Shown piece after piece: positions 14,985 through 23,113 of a stretch of 36,366 nt of DNA. The translations under genes and the position numbers were made by a program. Position 1 is the stretch's first letter. Every line of letters begins with the position of its first letter. The notes below the pieces were generated by a model. The model was given only the letters and a program-made list of their open reading frames with translations, was not told where the DNA came from and did not search any database. Where the stretch lies: positions 1-36,366 of the forward strand of contig DAOUBD010000029.1 of NCBI GenBank assembly GCA_034432935.1. Direction: 5' to 3'. The DNA is from DAOUAG01 sp034432935 (GTDB taxonomy: Bacteria; Chloroflexota; Dehalococcoidia; SM23-28-2; RBG-16-64-32).

Positions 14985-15989
14985 CTAGCGCGGCGCCAGG
15001 TCTCTGACGGCCGCTATGCTCTGGCCCGCCTGCTCTTCCGGATCCTGGGTCGTTGGCACGATGGCTAACACCGGCGTAGTCACCCCGGCCCGGACGTAGG
15101 CCTGAATCCTATCCACTATCCGCTTGCTGTCGCCCCAAACCAGGATCTCGTCGACGGTCTCGTCCGGCACGAGGCGCACCGCCTCCCGGCGGTCGCCCCT
15201 CGTCCAGGCTTCCATCACAGGTTGTAGGGAAGGGCCGCGGCCCAGCCAGCGGTGGAAGGCGTAGTAGACGGGCGTCGTTAGGTAACCAGCGATAGCGAAC
15301 TTCCCCACCCGGCGGGCGGTGGCTTCATCGGCCGTAGGAACCACGAAGATGCGGCAGACGACGTCCAGGGAGTTGGGGTCGCGCCCCGCGGCCACAGCAG
15401 CCTCGCGGGCCAGAGCCACCACTCTGGCCGCATCTTCCGGCGAGAGCCAGTTGATGATCACGCCATCGGCTGAGCCCCCGGCCAGGGCCAACATTCGAGG
15501 CCGGAGGGCGGCTACGTAGACGGGTGGCGGCGATGCGGGTGGCCGCGCCAGGCGCAGGCCGTCTACCCGGAAGGATTCTCCGGTAAAGGAGACCTTACCG
15601 CCGGCAAAGGCCTGGCGCAGGAACTCCAGGACGTCCCGCACCCGGGCCAAGGGGCGCCTGAGCGGCACCCCATTCCAGGCCTCGACGATGGCTGGGGAGC
15701 TGCTGCCGATCCCCAGGCAGAACCGTCCGGGCGCGGCCTCAGCCATGGCCGCGGCGGCCATAGCCAGGAGGGCCGGCGTGCGGGTGAAGACGTTGGCGAT
15801 GGCGGTCCCCAGCCGCATGCGGCTGGTCCAGGCCGCCGCCAAGGCCAAGGGTACGAAGGCGTCGGCGCCGTTGACCTCCATGGACCAGGCATCGGTGTAA
15901 CCAAGGGCCTCAGCTTCCCGCAGGACATCCTGGTGGGAGGCCAGCGGCAAGCCGTCCAGGGGGAAGGTGATGCCCCAACGCTGGCTCAT
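14985..15989 (-). CDS. Luciferase-like (LLM class, probably F420-dependent) oxidoreductase
   Basis: A 334-residue TIM-barrel protein of the bacterial-luciferase superfamily: RWGITFPLDG at the start, a YTDAWSMEVNGADAF segment, RMRLGTAIANVFTRTPALLA and GRFCLGIGSSS (all barrel-strand hallmarks), and VYVAALRPRMLALAGGSADGVI later. Members use F420 or FMN to reduce or oxidise small substrates; F420 is the usual cofactor for this length class in actinobacteria and Chloroflexota, but no residue here proves it. The ATG overlaps the crotonase stop (ATGA, 15986-15989), tying it to the acyl-CoA operon, an unusual addition to a leucine-type pathway. Confidence 0.84.
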   Translation of the reverse strand: MSQRWGITFPLDGLPLASHQDVLREAEALGYTDAWSMEVNGADAFVPLALAAAWTSRMRLGTAIANVFTRTPALLAMAAAAMAEAAPGRFCLGIGSSSPAIVEAWNGVPLRRPLARVRDVLEFLRQAFAGGKVSFTGESFRVDGLRLARPPASPPPVYVAALRPRMLALAGGSADGVIINWLSPEDAARVVALAREAAVAAGRDPNSLDVVCRIFVVPTADEATARRVGKFAIAGYLTTPVYYAFHRWLGRGPSLQPVMEAWTRGDRREAVRLVPDETVDEILVWGDSKRIVDRIQAYVRAGVTTPVLAIVPTTQDPEEQAGQSIAAVRDLAPR

Positions 15990-16789
15990 GGAGTGAAACG
16001 CGGCTCCCGTTTCTCCAGAAAGGCCCGCACTGCCTCGGCATGCTCCGGAGAGCGCCGCATCTCCCGTATGGCGAACCCCTCGAAGGTCACGACCCGGCGC
16101 AGGTCGTCCTGGACTGCGTTGTCGTGGATGAGCCGCTTGGCGGCCCAGGCGGCCGTGGCCGGGTTGGCGGCGATCTCCTGGGCCAGGGCCATGGCTTCGT
16201 CCATCAGCGTCTCGTGGGGAACCACGCGGTCGACAAGGCCCCGGGCCTTCGCCTCTTCCGCGTCGATGATGCGGCCGGTAAGGGCGAGAAAGAGGGCGTT
16301 GCCCATTCCCGCCACCTGCGGCAGGTAGCGCGTGCTCCCGCATTCAGGGGTGAGGCCCACCTTGACGAAACGGGCCGAGAATTTCGCTCGGTCCGAGGCG
16401 ATGCGGATGTCGCAGGCAAGGGGCATGGTCAGACCGATGCCGATAGCGTGGCCGTTTATGGCGGCGATGGCTGGCTTGGCGCGGCTCAGGGCTATGGGCA
16501 CCTCCGGGCTGCCCTCCCTGGACGCGAGAGGCGCCGGGCCGCTGTCCCCGGCCCGAGGGGCAAGCGCCTCGGAGAAGGAGGCGATGTCCCCGCCAGCGCA
16601 GAAGGCCCTGCCAGCCCCGGTAATCACTATAACGTGCACCTGCCGGTCAGCGGACGACTCCTCGAGAGCCGCAAGGAACTCGCGTTCCATACGAGGGCTC
16701 CAAGCGTTCAGCTTTTCCGGCCGGTTGAGGGTGATGAGGGCAACGTTGCCCTTCTGTTCGTAAAGGATCTCCTGGTAGGACGCAGTCAT
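15986..16789 (-). CDS. Crotonase-fold enoyl-CoA hydratase/isomerase lacking both hydratase glutamates
   Basis: A 267-residue crotonase. AGRAFCAGGDIASF (59-72) and INGHAIGIG (111-119) form the CoA-binding oxyanion hole. Against rat enoyl-CoA hydratase, the two catalytic glutamates correspond to T121 and F141, so the normal hydration pair is missing; instead E149 lies in GLTPECG, near where isomerases such as PaaG and ECI place their acidic residue. It is therefore more likely an isomerase or another crotonase reaction than methylglutaconyl-CoA hydratase, although its position after HMG-CoA lyase would suggest that role. The ATG at 16789 is 78 bp after the HMG-CoA lyase stop; it overlaps the next gene by 4 bp. 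Confidence 0.83.
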   Translation of the reverse strand: MTASYQEILYEQKGNVALITLNRPEKLNAWSPRMEREFLAALEESSADRQVHVIVITGAGRAFCAGGDIASFSEALAPRAGDSGPAPLASREGSPEVPIALSRAKPAIAAINGHAIGIGLTMPLACDIRIASDRAKFSARFVKVGLTPECGSTRYLPQVAGMGNALFLALTGRIIDAEEAKARGLVDRVVPHETLMDEAMALAQEIAANPATAAWAAKRLIHDNAVQDDLRRVVTFEGFAIREMRRSPEHAEAVRAFLEKREPRFTP

Positions 16790-16867
16790 GATACCGCCTG
16801 GGCATGAGGCCCGCCGAGGGAAAATGTAGCACAGGCGGGGCCGTTAGGTCGCGCCCAGCACCGAGGG

Positions 16868-17773
16868 TCAGGCGGAGGGGCGCGGCAGGGCGCGCTTCAC
16901 GCGCCCCTCCAGGGGCCGGCCGACGATCTCCTCGGCAAGCCAGGCCGCCTCCAATAGAGCGTCGAGGTCGATGCCGGTCTCGATACCCATGGCATGGAGC
17001 ATGGCCACCATGTCCTCTGTCGCCACGTTGCCGGAGGCGCCGGGCGCGTACGGGCAGCCTCCCAACCCGCCGACGGAGCCGTCGAACTGGGTAACCCCGG
17101 CCTGCATGGCGGCCACCACGTTGGCCAGGGCCATGCCACGGGTGTCGTGGAAGTGCAGGCGGAAGGGCACCCCGGGGAACTGAGCCAAGAAGCGGGACGA
17201 GAGATCGAAGACCTGCCGGGGGTTGGCTACGCCGATGGTATCGCCAAAGGCGATGGCAGCAGCGCCCAGGTCGCAGAACTCCCTGGCGATGGCGAAGACG
17301 GCGCCGGGGTCCACGGCGCCCTCGTACGGGCAGCCGAAGGCCGTGGCAACGTAGCCGCTCCAGGGGATCCCGGCGTCTCTTGCCATGGCCGCTACGTTCC
17401 TGACGGACTGGAGGGTCTCGGCGACGCTGCGGTTGAGATTGGCCTTGTTGTGGGACTCGCTGGCGGAGACCACTACGCCGATTTCGTCGACGCCGGCGGC
17501 GATGGCGTTGCGGGCTCCTACCTCGTTGGGCACCAGGGCCAGGTAGGACACGCCTGCGCGGCGCCGCACCCGCTGCATGACCTCGGCGGCGTCGGCCATC
17601 TGAGGGATGGCCTTGGGGTGGACAAAAGATGCGGCCTCGATGCGGGTGAGGCCAGTGCTGGACAACCGGTCGATAAGGGCCACCTTCTGCTCCAGCGGGA
17701 TAAGGCGTCGCTCGTTCTGGAGGCCATCCCGTGGCCCCACCTCCGTTATGACGACTCGTTGGGGCCAGTTCAT
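16868..17773 (-). CDS. Hydroxymethylglutaryl-CoA lyase
   Basis: A 301-residue TIM-barrel lyase splitting HMG-CoA to acetyl-CoA and acetoacetate, the last step of leucine degradation. EVGPRDGLQNE (R15, D16) gives the catalytic Arg and metal Asp, E46 lies in RIEAASFV, HFHDTRG (H207, H209) gives metal ligands, and GLGGCPYAPGASGNVATED holds the flexible-loop cysteine C240 and N249. All expected residues are present and the length is normal. The ATG at 17773 overlaps the carboxylase alpha stop (ATGA), so they are coupled. Homologues acting on other 3-hydroxy-3-methyl acyl-CoAs exist, but HMG-CoA is the best reading. Confidence 0.92.
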   Translation of the reverse strand: MNWPQRVVITEVGPRDGLQNERRLIPLEQKVALIDRLSSTGLTRIEAASFVHPKAIPQMADAAEVMQRVRRRAGVSYLALVPNEVGARNAIAAGVDEIGVVVSASESHNKANLNRSVAETLQSVRNVAAMARDAGIPWSGYVATAFGCPYEGAVDPGAVFAIAREFCDLGAAAIAFGDTIGVANPRQVFDLSSRFLAQFPGVPFRLHFHDTRGMALANVVAAMQAGVTQFDGSVGGLGGCPYAPGASGNVATEDMVAMLHAMGIETGIDLDALLEAAWLAEEIVGRPLEGRVKRALPRPSA

Positions 17774-19743
17774 CCCGGCGTCTCCTTCTCCAGCTCCACC
17801 AGGGGAGCGCCTTCGGCGACACGCCCACCCTCGGCGCAGTAGACCTTTCGGACGATGCCGTCGTGCGGGGCCTCGATGGCGTGCTCCATCTTCATCGCTT
17901 CGATCACCACCAGCGTCTGGTGAGCACGAACCCGCTGGCCGGGCCGCACCAGCACCTTCAATACGAGCCCGGGCATAGGGGCGGTCAGCCCCTGCTGGTG
18001 GTGCACTCCACCGCCAGCCACATGCTTCTCCCCTACCGCCCACTCGAAAGCGAAGCTCCGCCCTCCTGTCTCCACCTCTAACCCGCGCGCTGAACGCCGA
18101 ACCAAAGCCGGGGTTGTACGGCCGTCCCTCTCGATCAACACCCGCCCGTCAGCCGCTGCCGCCAGCCTCACCCGGACCTCGCGCCCCGAAAGCCTCACAT
18201 CCCACTCGTTGGGGGCGCCAGGGATGCGGCGAGCCTCAATGTGGTAGGCGGCGCCGGCGTGACGCAGGGCGAAGGAGAAGAGGCCCCCAGGCCGCCATGG
18301 TCCCGCGGCGTGCCACGGGTCCGGCCCTGCGCCCACTCCCAAGACGATGGCTCCGAACGCAGCCAAGAGGGATTCATCGCTTGCGGTGGGCACCAAGGCC
18401 TCCGGGCTGAGCCTCGCCTCCAGGAAGTCGGTGGTGACGCCGCTAGTCCGGAAGTCGGGGTGGCCGATAACCGCCCGCAGAAGCGCCAGATTGGTACGGA
18501 CGCCCTCTATCCGATAGGATGCCAGGGCCGCTTCCATTCGCTCGAGGGCCTCCCGTCGGTTCCGGCCCCAGGTCAGCACCTTCGCCAGCATCGGGTCGTA
18601 GTAGGTGCTGACCTCGTCGCCCGCGTAGGTGCCAACGTCGTTGCGGATCCCCTCGCCAACGGGCGGCTCGAACCGGGTGATCCGCCCCGGGCTAGGGCGA
18701 TAGCCCTTGAGAGGGTCCTCAGCGTAGATCCGGCACTCGAGGGCGTGACCGGCACAGGTTACGCCATCTTGGCCGAAGGGCAGCCGCTCCCCAGCCGCGA
18801 TGGCCAACTGGAGGGCCACCAGGTCCAGTCCCGTGACCAGCTCCGTGACTCCGTGCTCCACCTGGAGTCGCGTGTTCATCTCCATGAAGTAGAAGTTGCC
18901 GTCGGGGTCCAGCAGGAACTCCACGGTGCCGGCGTTGGTATAGCCCACGGCCCGGGCCGCCTCCACGGCTGCCTCCCCGAGCCGCCTGCGGAGGTCCGGG
19001 CTTACCGCCGGGGAAGGGGATTCCTCTACGACCTTCTGGTGGCGCCGCTGGACGGAGCAGTCGCGCTCCCCGAGGTGGACGGTGTTGCCGTAGTGGTCGG
19101 CCAGGACCTGCACCTCGATGTGGCGGGCGCCGACGATGGCGCGTTCCAGCATGAGCCTGCCGTCACCGAAGGCCCTGTCTGCCTCACGGCGCGCGCTCTC
19201 CAGCGCCTCCCGCAAGCGATCCGGCGATTCCACCAGCCGCATCCCCCGTCCGCCACCACCGGCCGCGGCCTTTACCATGACCGGATATCCGATCTCCATC
19301 GCCCTGGTCTCCAACACCGCCAGGTCGCCGTCGAAGCCGTCGTAGCCGGGGACGATGGGCACGCCCCGGGAGGCAACCAGCCTGCGGGCAGCCGCCTTGT
19401 CGCCCATCGCCCGCATAGCCTCAGGGGCGGGGCCGATGAAAACGATACCGGCGTCGGCGCAGGCCTGGGCGAAGTCCGGGTTTTCGGCCAAGAGGCCGTA
19501 TCCTGGGTGGATCGCCTCGGCGCCAGTATCCCGCGCCGCCCGGATCAGAGCCTTTATCTTCAGATAGCTGCTGGAGGGGGGAGAGGCGCCGATGTGCACT
19601 GCCTGATCTGCCTCCAGCACGTGAAGGGCCTTCCGGTCCGCGTCGGAGTATACCGCGACCGTCTCGACGCCGAGAGAGCGGCAGGTGCGGGCTATGCGTA
19701 CCGCGATCTCCCCCCGGTTGGCGATCAGAACTCGCTTGAACAT
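17770..19743 (-). CDS. mccA: Methylcrotonoyl-CoA carboxylase alpha subunit (biotin carboxylase + biotin carrier)
   Basis: A 657-residue biotin enzyme subunit. MFKRVLIANRGEIAVRI opens the biotin carboxylase domain (1-~445): the ATP-grasp glycine loop is AAAGGGGRGM (159-168), and the active site is EMNTRLQVEHG (288-298). Most family members have Pro where this has G298. After a middle region comes the biotin carrier with EAMKM (biotinylated Lys near 618). With the beta subunit just upstream it would carboxylate 3-methylcrotonoyl-CoA using ATP and bicarbonate; the neighbouring HMG-CoA lyase favours this over acetyl- or propionyl-CoA. The ATG at 19743 is chosen because the family begins MFKRVLIANRGE; no Shine-Dalgarno is evident. 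Confidence 0.9.
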   Translation of the reverse strand: MFKRVLIANRGEIAVRIARTCRSLGVETVAVYSDADRKALHVLEADQAVHIGASPPSSSYLKIKALIRAARDTGAEAIHPGYGLLAENPDFAQACADAGIVFIGPAPEAMRAMGDKAAARRLVASRGVPIVPGYDGFDGDLAVLETRAMEIGYPVMVKAAAGGGGRGMRLVESPDRLREALESARREADRAFGDGRLMLERAIVGARHIEVQVLADHYGNTVHLGERDCSVQRRHQKVVEESPSPAVSPDLRRRLGEAAVEAARAVGYTNAGTVEFLLDPDGNFYFMEMNTRLQVEHGVTELVTGLDLVALQLAIAAGERLPFGQDGVTCAGHALECRIYAEDPLKGYRPSPGRITRFEPPVGEGIRNDVGTYAGDEVSTYYDPMLAKVLTWGRNRREALERMEAALASYRIEGVRTNLALLRAVIGHPDFRTSGVTTDFLEARLSPEALVPTASDESLLAAFGAIVLGVGAGPDPWHAAGPWRPGGLFSFALRHAGAAYHIEARRIPGAPNEWDVRLSGREVRVRLAAAADGRVLIERDGRTTPALVRRSARGLEVETGGRSFAFEWAVGEKHVAGGGVHHQQGLTAPMPGLVLKVLVRPGQRVRAHQTLVVIEAMKMEHAIEAPHDGIVRKVYCAEGGRVAEGAPLVELEKETPG

Positions 19744-19759
19744 AGGACAGAAAACGACA

Positions 19760-21421
19760 TTACATCCGGAAGACGCCAAAGTTTGTTTCGGGAAACGGGG
19801 CGTTCAGGGCCGCGCTCAACCCCAGGGCCAACATCAGCCGAGTATCCAGTGGATCGATGATGCCGTCGTCCCACAGTCGCGCGGTGCTGAAGTAGGCGTT
19901 GCCCTCCCGCTCGTACTTTTGCTGGATGGGACGCATGAACTCTTCCTGCTCCTCCCGGGTCATATCCCGCCCCTCGGCGCGCAGGTTTTCCAGGCGGACC
20001 GACAGGAGGACACTCGCCGCCTGCTGACCACCCATGACGCTAATCTGAGCGTTGGGCCACATCCAAAGGAACCGTGGGGAGTAGGCCCGGCCGCACATGG
20101 CATAGTTGCCGGCACCGAAAGAGCCCCCGATGATAACCGTGAACTTGGGAACCTCGGCGGAGGCCACGGCCGTTACCATCTTGGCCCCGTGTTTGGCGAT
20201 GCCCTCATGCTCATACTTCTTGCCCACCATGAACCCGGTTATGTTTTGGAGAAAGAGGAGAGGTATCTTGCGGCGGGAGCAGATTTCAATGAAATGCGCC
20301 CCCTTTAGGGCACTCTCGGAGAAAAGAATGCCGTTGTTGGCCAGGATGCCTACTGGGAACCCCATGAGTCGCCCGAATCCACAGACCAGCGTGTGACCGT
20401 AGGCCGCCTTGAACTCATGAAACCGGCTGCCATCGACGATCCTGGCGATCACCTCCCGGACGTCGAAGGAGCGGCGCAGGTCGGCTGGGATGATGCCGTA
20501 GAGATCGGCAGGATCGTGCAGAGGGTCTTCCGGAGGCGAGATGGGCCATGGTGGCGACTTTGCGTTCTGCCCGAGGTTGGCGACGACACTGCGGGCGATG
20601 GCCAAAGCTTCATCATCGTTGGCGGCGAAGTGGTCGGCGACGCCAGAGATCTGCGTGTGCACCTCGGCTCCGCCCAGCTCTTCGGCGGAGACCTCCTCGC
20701 CCGTAGCCGCCTTCACCAAGGGCGGCCCGCCCAGGAAGATAGTGCCTGTGCCCTCCACAATGATGGTCTCGTCGCTCATCGCGGGGAGATAGGCGCCGCC
20801 AGCGGTGCATGAGCCCATCACCACAGCGATCTGGGGGATGCCCAAGGCCGACATACGCGCCTGGTTGTAGAAGATGCGGCCGAAGTGGTCTCGGTCGGGA
20901 AAGACATCCGCCTGGAGAGGCAGGAAGGCTCCCCCGGAGTCCACCAGGTAGATGCAGGGCAGGCGGTTCTGCTCAGCGATCTCCTGGGCCCGGACGTGCT
21001 TCTTCACCGTCATCGGGAAGTAGGTGCCCCCCTTGACTGTGGCGTCATTGGCGATGATCACCACCTCGCGGCCGCAGACTCGGCCGACGCCGGTGACGAT
21101 GCCGGCGCACGGGGCATCGTTGTCGTACATGCCCCAGGCCGCCAAGGGGCTCAGCTCCAGGAAGGGCGTGCCTGGGTCCAGAAGACGGTCGATACGCTCG
21201 CGGGCCGTGAGTTTCCCCCGGGACCGGTGGCGCTCCACCTGATCTTTCTCCCCCCCAGCCCGCACCCTTAGAAGGGCGGCCTGAAGCTCCTCCACCAGGC
21301 CCCGCATCCGGTCCCGGTTCGCCTCGAACTGACGGTCGGCCCGGTTGACGGTGCTGGCCAGCACAGGGAGAGGCTGCCCTTCCAAGAATGCGGATGCCTC
21401 GGCCTCCGCCGGTGACCTCAT
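19760..21421 (-). CDS. mccB: Methylcrotonoyl-CoA carboxylase beta subunit (carboxyltransferase)
   Basis: A 553-residue carboxyltransferase with both crotonase-like halves: N-terminal GTYFPMTVKKHVRAQEIA and LVDSGGAFLPLQADVFPD, C-terminal QNITGFMVGKKYEHEGIAKH and GGSFGAGNYAMCGRAYSPRF. The final NFGVFRM is typical of MccB rather than propionyl-CoA carboxylase beta. It transfers CO2 from biotin to 3-methylcrotonoyl-CoA. It is first in the operon and 16 bp ahead of mccA. ATG 21421 is the likely start; it has no clear ribosome site and the N-terminus is slightly longer than usual. The 193-bp gap to the divergent gene holds no promoter I can support strongly. Confidence 0.92.
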   Translation of the reverse strand: MRSPAEAEASAFLEGQPLPVLASTVNRADRQFEANRDRMRGLVEELQAALLRVRAGGEKDQVERHRSRGKLTARERIDRLLDPGTPFLELSPLAAWGMYDNDAPCAGIVTGVGRVCGREVVIIANDATVKGGTYFPMTVKKHVRAQEIAEQNRLPCIYLVDSGGAFLPLQADVFPDRDHFGRIFYNQARMSALGIPQIAVVMGSCTAGGAYLPAMSDETIIVEGTGTIFLGGPPLVKAATGEEVSAEELGGAEVHTQISGVADHFAANDDEALAIARSVVANLGQNAKSPPWPISPPEDPLHDPADLYGIIPADLRRSFDVREVIARIVDGSRFHEFKAAYGHTLVCGFGRLMGFPVGILANNGILFSESALKGAHFIEICSRRKIPLLFLQNITGFMVGKKYEHEGIAKHGAKMVTAVASAEVPKFTVIIGGSFGAGNYAMCGRAYSPRFLWMWPNAQISVMGGQQAASVLLSVRLENLRAEGRDMTREEQEEFMRPIQQKYEREGNAYFSTARLWDDGIIDPLDTRLMLALGLSAALNAPFPETNFGVFRM

Positions 21422-21614
21422 AGGGGTATGCGCCTAGAGAAGGGAACTAAGGAACGAGCGTTCACGCTGCAAGCTTAGCACAGGCCAGGCCCGTCCAAAA
21501 CAGGGGCATCGAGGGGATGCGGAACTATGCCCGGGGCGCGAAACCGGCTAAGCTTTTGGGGAGGGCTTTGGTGCGGGCGCCCACGACGCTGTACGGCCAG
21601 GAGGAGGCAAGGCA

Positions 21615-22739
21615 GTGCTGACCCGCTTCGACGACTACCCCATCCACCAGACCCCAGAACCCGTCGCTCACCCCGCCTCTAGCGACCGCAACGTGTACGA
21701 CCGCTACTGGTTCAACGGATACTCCGCAGATGGCAACTTCTATTTCGCGGTTGGCATGGGGCTCTACCCGAACCGCGGCATTCTCGACTGCGGCTTTAGC
21801 CTCGTGCGCCATGGCGAGCAGCACGCCTTTCACGCCTCACGCCGGGCGCCCGGCGAGCCCAGCGACACGGCCGTGGGCCCCTTCCGCATCGAGGTGCTGG
21901 AGCCGATGCGCAAGGCGCGCGTCGTCCTTGAACCCAACGATACGGGGATGGAGTGCGACCTTACCTTTACGGCCCGGACAGCCTGCGTAGAGGAGGGCCG
22001 GCAGACCCTGCGGCAGGGCGTGCGGGTGGTCTACGACGTCACGCGGTTTGCCCAGTACGGACGCTGGCATGGTGAGATACGCTACGCAGGGCAGCGAGTG
22101 GAGGTGGACCAGGCCCAGGTTTTCGGCACCAAGGACCGCTCGTGGGGCATACGGCCCGTGGGGGAGCCGGAGACGGGAGGGGCCCCTATGATGCGCTTGC
22201 CCCAGTTCTTCTTCATGTGGGCGCCGATCCACTGGGAGGACTGTTGCACCCACTTCGGTGTCTTCGAAGACGCCGAGGGACGCGCCTGGCACCAGGACGG
22301 TGCCATCGTCCCGGTCTACGATTCACCGGAGGAGATCCCCGGCGTTGAGGACCCAGCGCTGAGACGGATGGCGTCGGTTTCCCACCGGGTCACCTACGCC
22401 AAGGGCACACGCCGGGCCAGCGCTGCCCAGATAACGCTGGTGGAGGCCTCCGGCGCGAAGCACGTAATCGATCTAGAGCCCCTGCTCATCTTCCGGATGA
22501 AGGGGATTGGCTACTCTCACCCGGAGTGGGGCCATGGCCGCTGGAAGGGAGAGTTGGCCATCGGCGGCGAGTCGTGGAAGGTCGATGAGGTGAACCCCCT
22601 GGCCCTGGAGAACATACACATTCAACAGGTGGTAAGGGCGCGCATGGGGGGAAAAGAGGGCATCGGCGTGCTGGAGCAGATCGCCATCGGGCCCCACGCT
22701 CCATCCGGCTTCAAGAGCCTGCTGGACGGCGCCGAATAG
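21615..22739 (+). CDS. DUF7064/7065-like protein (lipocalin/CrtC-like beta fold)
   Basis: A 374-residue soluble protein without signal peptide, rich in beta strands and aromatic residues: RNVYDRYWFNGYSADGNFYF near the start, FGTKDRSWGIRPVG in the middle and GYSHPEWGHGRWKGEL near the end. I associate the DRSWGIR and HPEWGHG segments with paired domains now called DUF7065 and DUF7064, found in actinobacteria and related lineages near lipid genes; the fold may be like CrtC/AttH-type hydratases, but catalysis is unproven. GTG 21615 is preceded by AGGAGG seven bases upstream. It is transcribed divergently from the carboxylase operon. Confidence 0.7.
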   Translation: MLTRFDDYPIHQTPEPVAHPASSDRNVYDRYWFNGYSADGNFYFAVGMGLYPNRGILDCGFSLVRHGEQHAFHASRRAPGEPSDTAVGPFRIEVLEPMRKARVVLEPNDTGMECDLTFTARTACVEEGRQTLRQGVRVVYDVTRFAQYGRWHGEIRYAGQRVEVDQAQVFGTKDRSWGIRPVGEPETGGAPMMRLPQFFFMWAPIHWEDCCTHFGVFEDAEGRAWHQDGAIVPVYDSPEEIPGVEDPALRRMASVSHRVTYAKGTRRASAAQITLVEASGAKHVIDLEPLLIFRMKGIGYSHPEWGHGRWKGELAIGGESWKVDEVNPLALENIHIQQVVRARMGGKEGIGVLEQIAIGPHAPSGFKSLLDGAE

Positions 22740-22748
22740 ATCATCGCC

Positions 22749-22777
22749 AGCCTACGCGGCGCATGCACTTGTAGGCT
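22749..22777. repeat. Inverted repeat downstream of the DUF7064/7065-like gene
   Basis: AGCCTAC (22749-22755) and GTAGGCT (22771-22777) form a perfect 7-bp stem with a 15-base loop ten bases after the stop codon. There is no T-run, so function as a terminator is doubtful. Confidence 0.35.
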
Positions 22778-22817
22778 ACGAGCTACGCCCGGTTCCGTAG
22801 ATGGAGCTTCTCCAGGG

Positions 22818-23015
22818 ATGAGGTACCTTTCGCCGCTCATGCCGCCCGTACCTCCTCTGTTCATGCTGGGCACCATCGTCGTTGAGGGCGGCCTGGTGGC
22901 TCTGATCATGTGGCTTCTGACGGCCTCTGACCGCGAGGCTCGCCGGGAGGAGGAGGCCAAGCGGCGGCTGGCGCAGCTCGAGGCTGAGGAGGAGCGCCTG
23001 CGCAAGGCGGCCTGA
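22818..23015 (+). CDS. Small single-pass membrane protein with charged tail
   Basis: A 65-residue predicted protein: a proline-rich start, one hydrophobic helix (~14-36, FMLGTIVVEGGLVALIMWLL) and a C-terminal tail dense in Glu/Arg with a coiled-coil look (REARREEEAKRRLAQLEAEE). No family is recognised. It ends shortly before a strong hairpin terminator, which supports expression from this strand, but the ribosome site is poor and small size keeps confidence moderate. ATG 22818 or 22839 could be the start. Confidence 0.5.
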   Translation: MRYLSPLMPPVPPLFMLGTIVVEGGLVALIMWLLTASDREARREEEAKRRLAQLEAEEERLRKAA

Positions 23016-23043
23016 GGTACCATCACCATCGCTGCCCTCCGCC

Positions 23044-23075
23044 GAGGGGGCCGGCAACCTGGTGCCGGCCCCCTC
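23044..23075. terminator. Strong hairpin terminator between convergent transcripts
   Basis: A perfect 13-bp stem (23044-23056 with 23063-23075) and 6-base loop ACCTGG, followed on the plus strand by GTCTCTGTCTCGC, a weak T-rich tail. It lies between the small membrane protein gene and the convergent end of the molybdoenzyme operon, so may serve both. Confidence 0.7.
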
Positions 23076-23113
23076 GTCTCTGTCTCGCTAAAGTCGCGAC
23101 AGGCGGCGCGGCG

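Noticed and set aside
18241..19860. 539-residue open frame on the plus strand opposite mccA
   Set aside because: It is antisense to a gene with clear conserved domains; long antisense frames are expected at this GC content and it has no motif or ribosome site.
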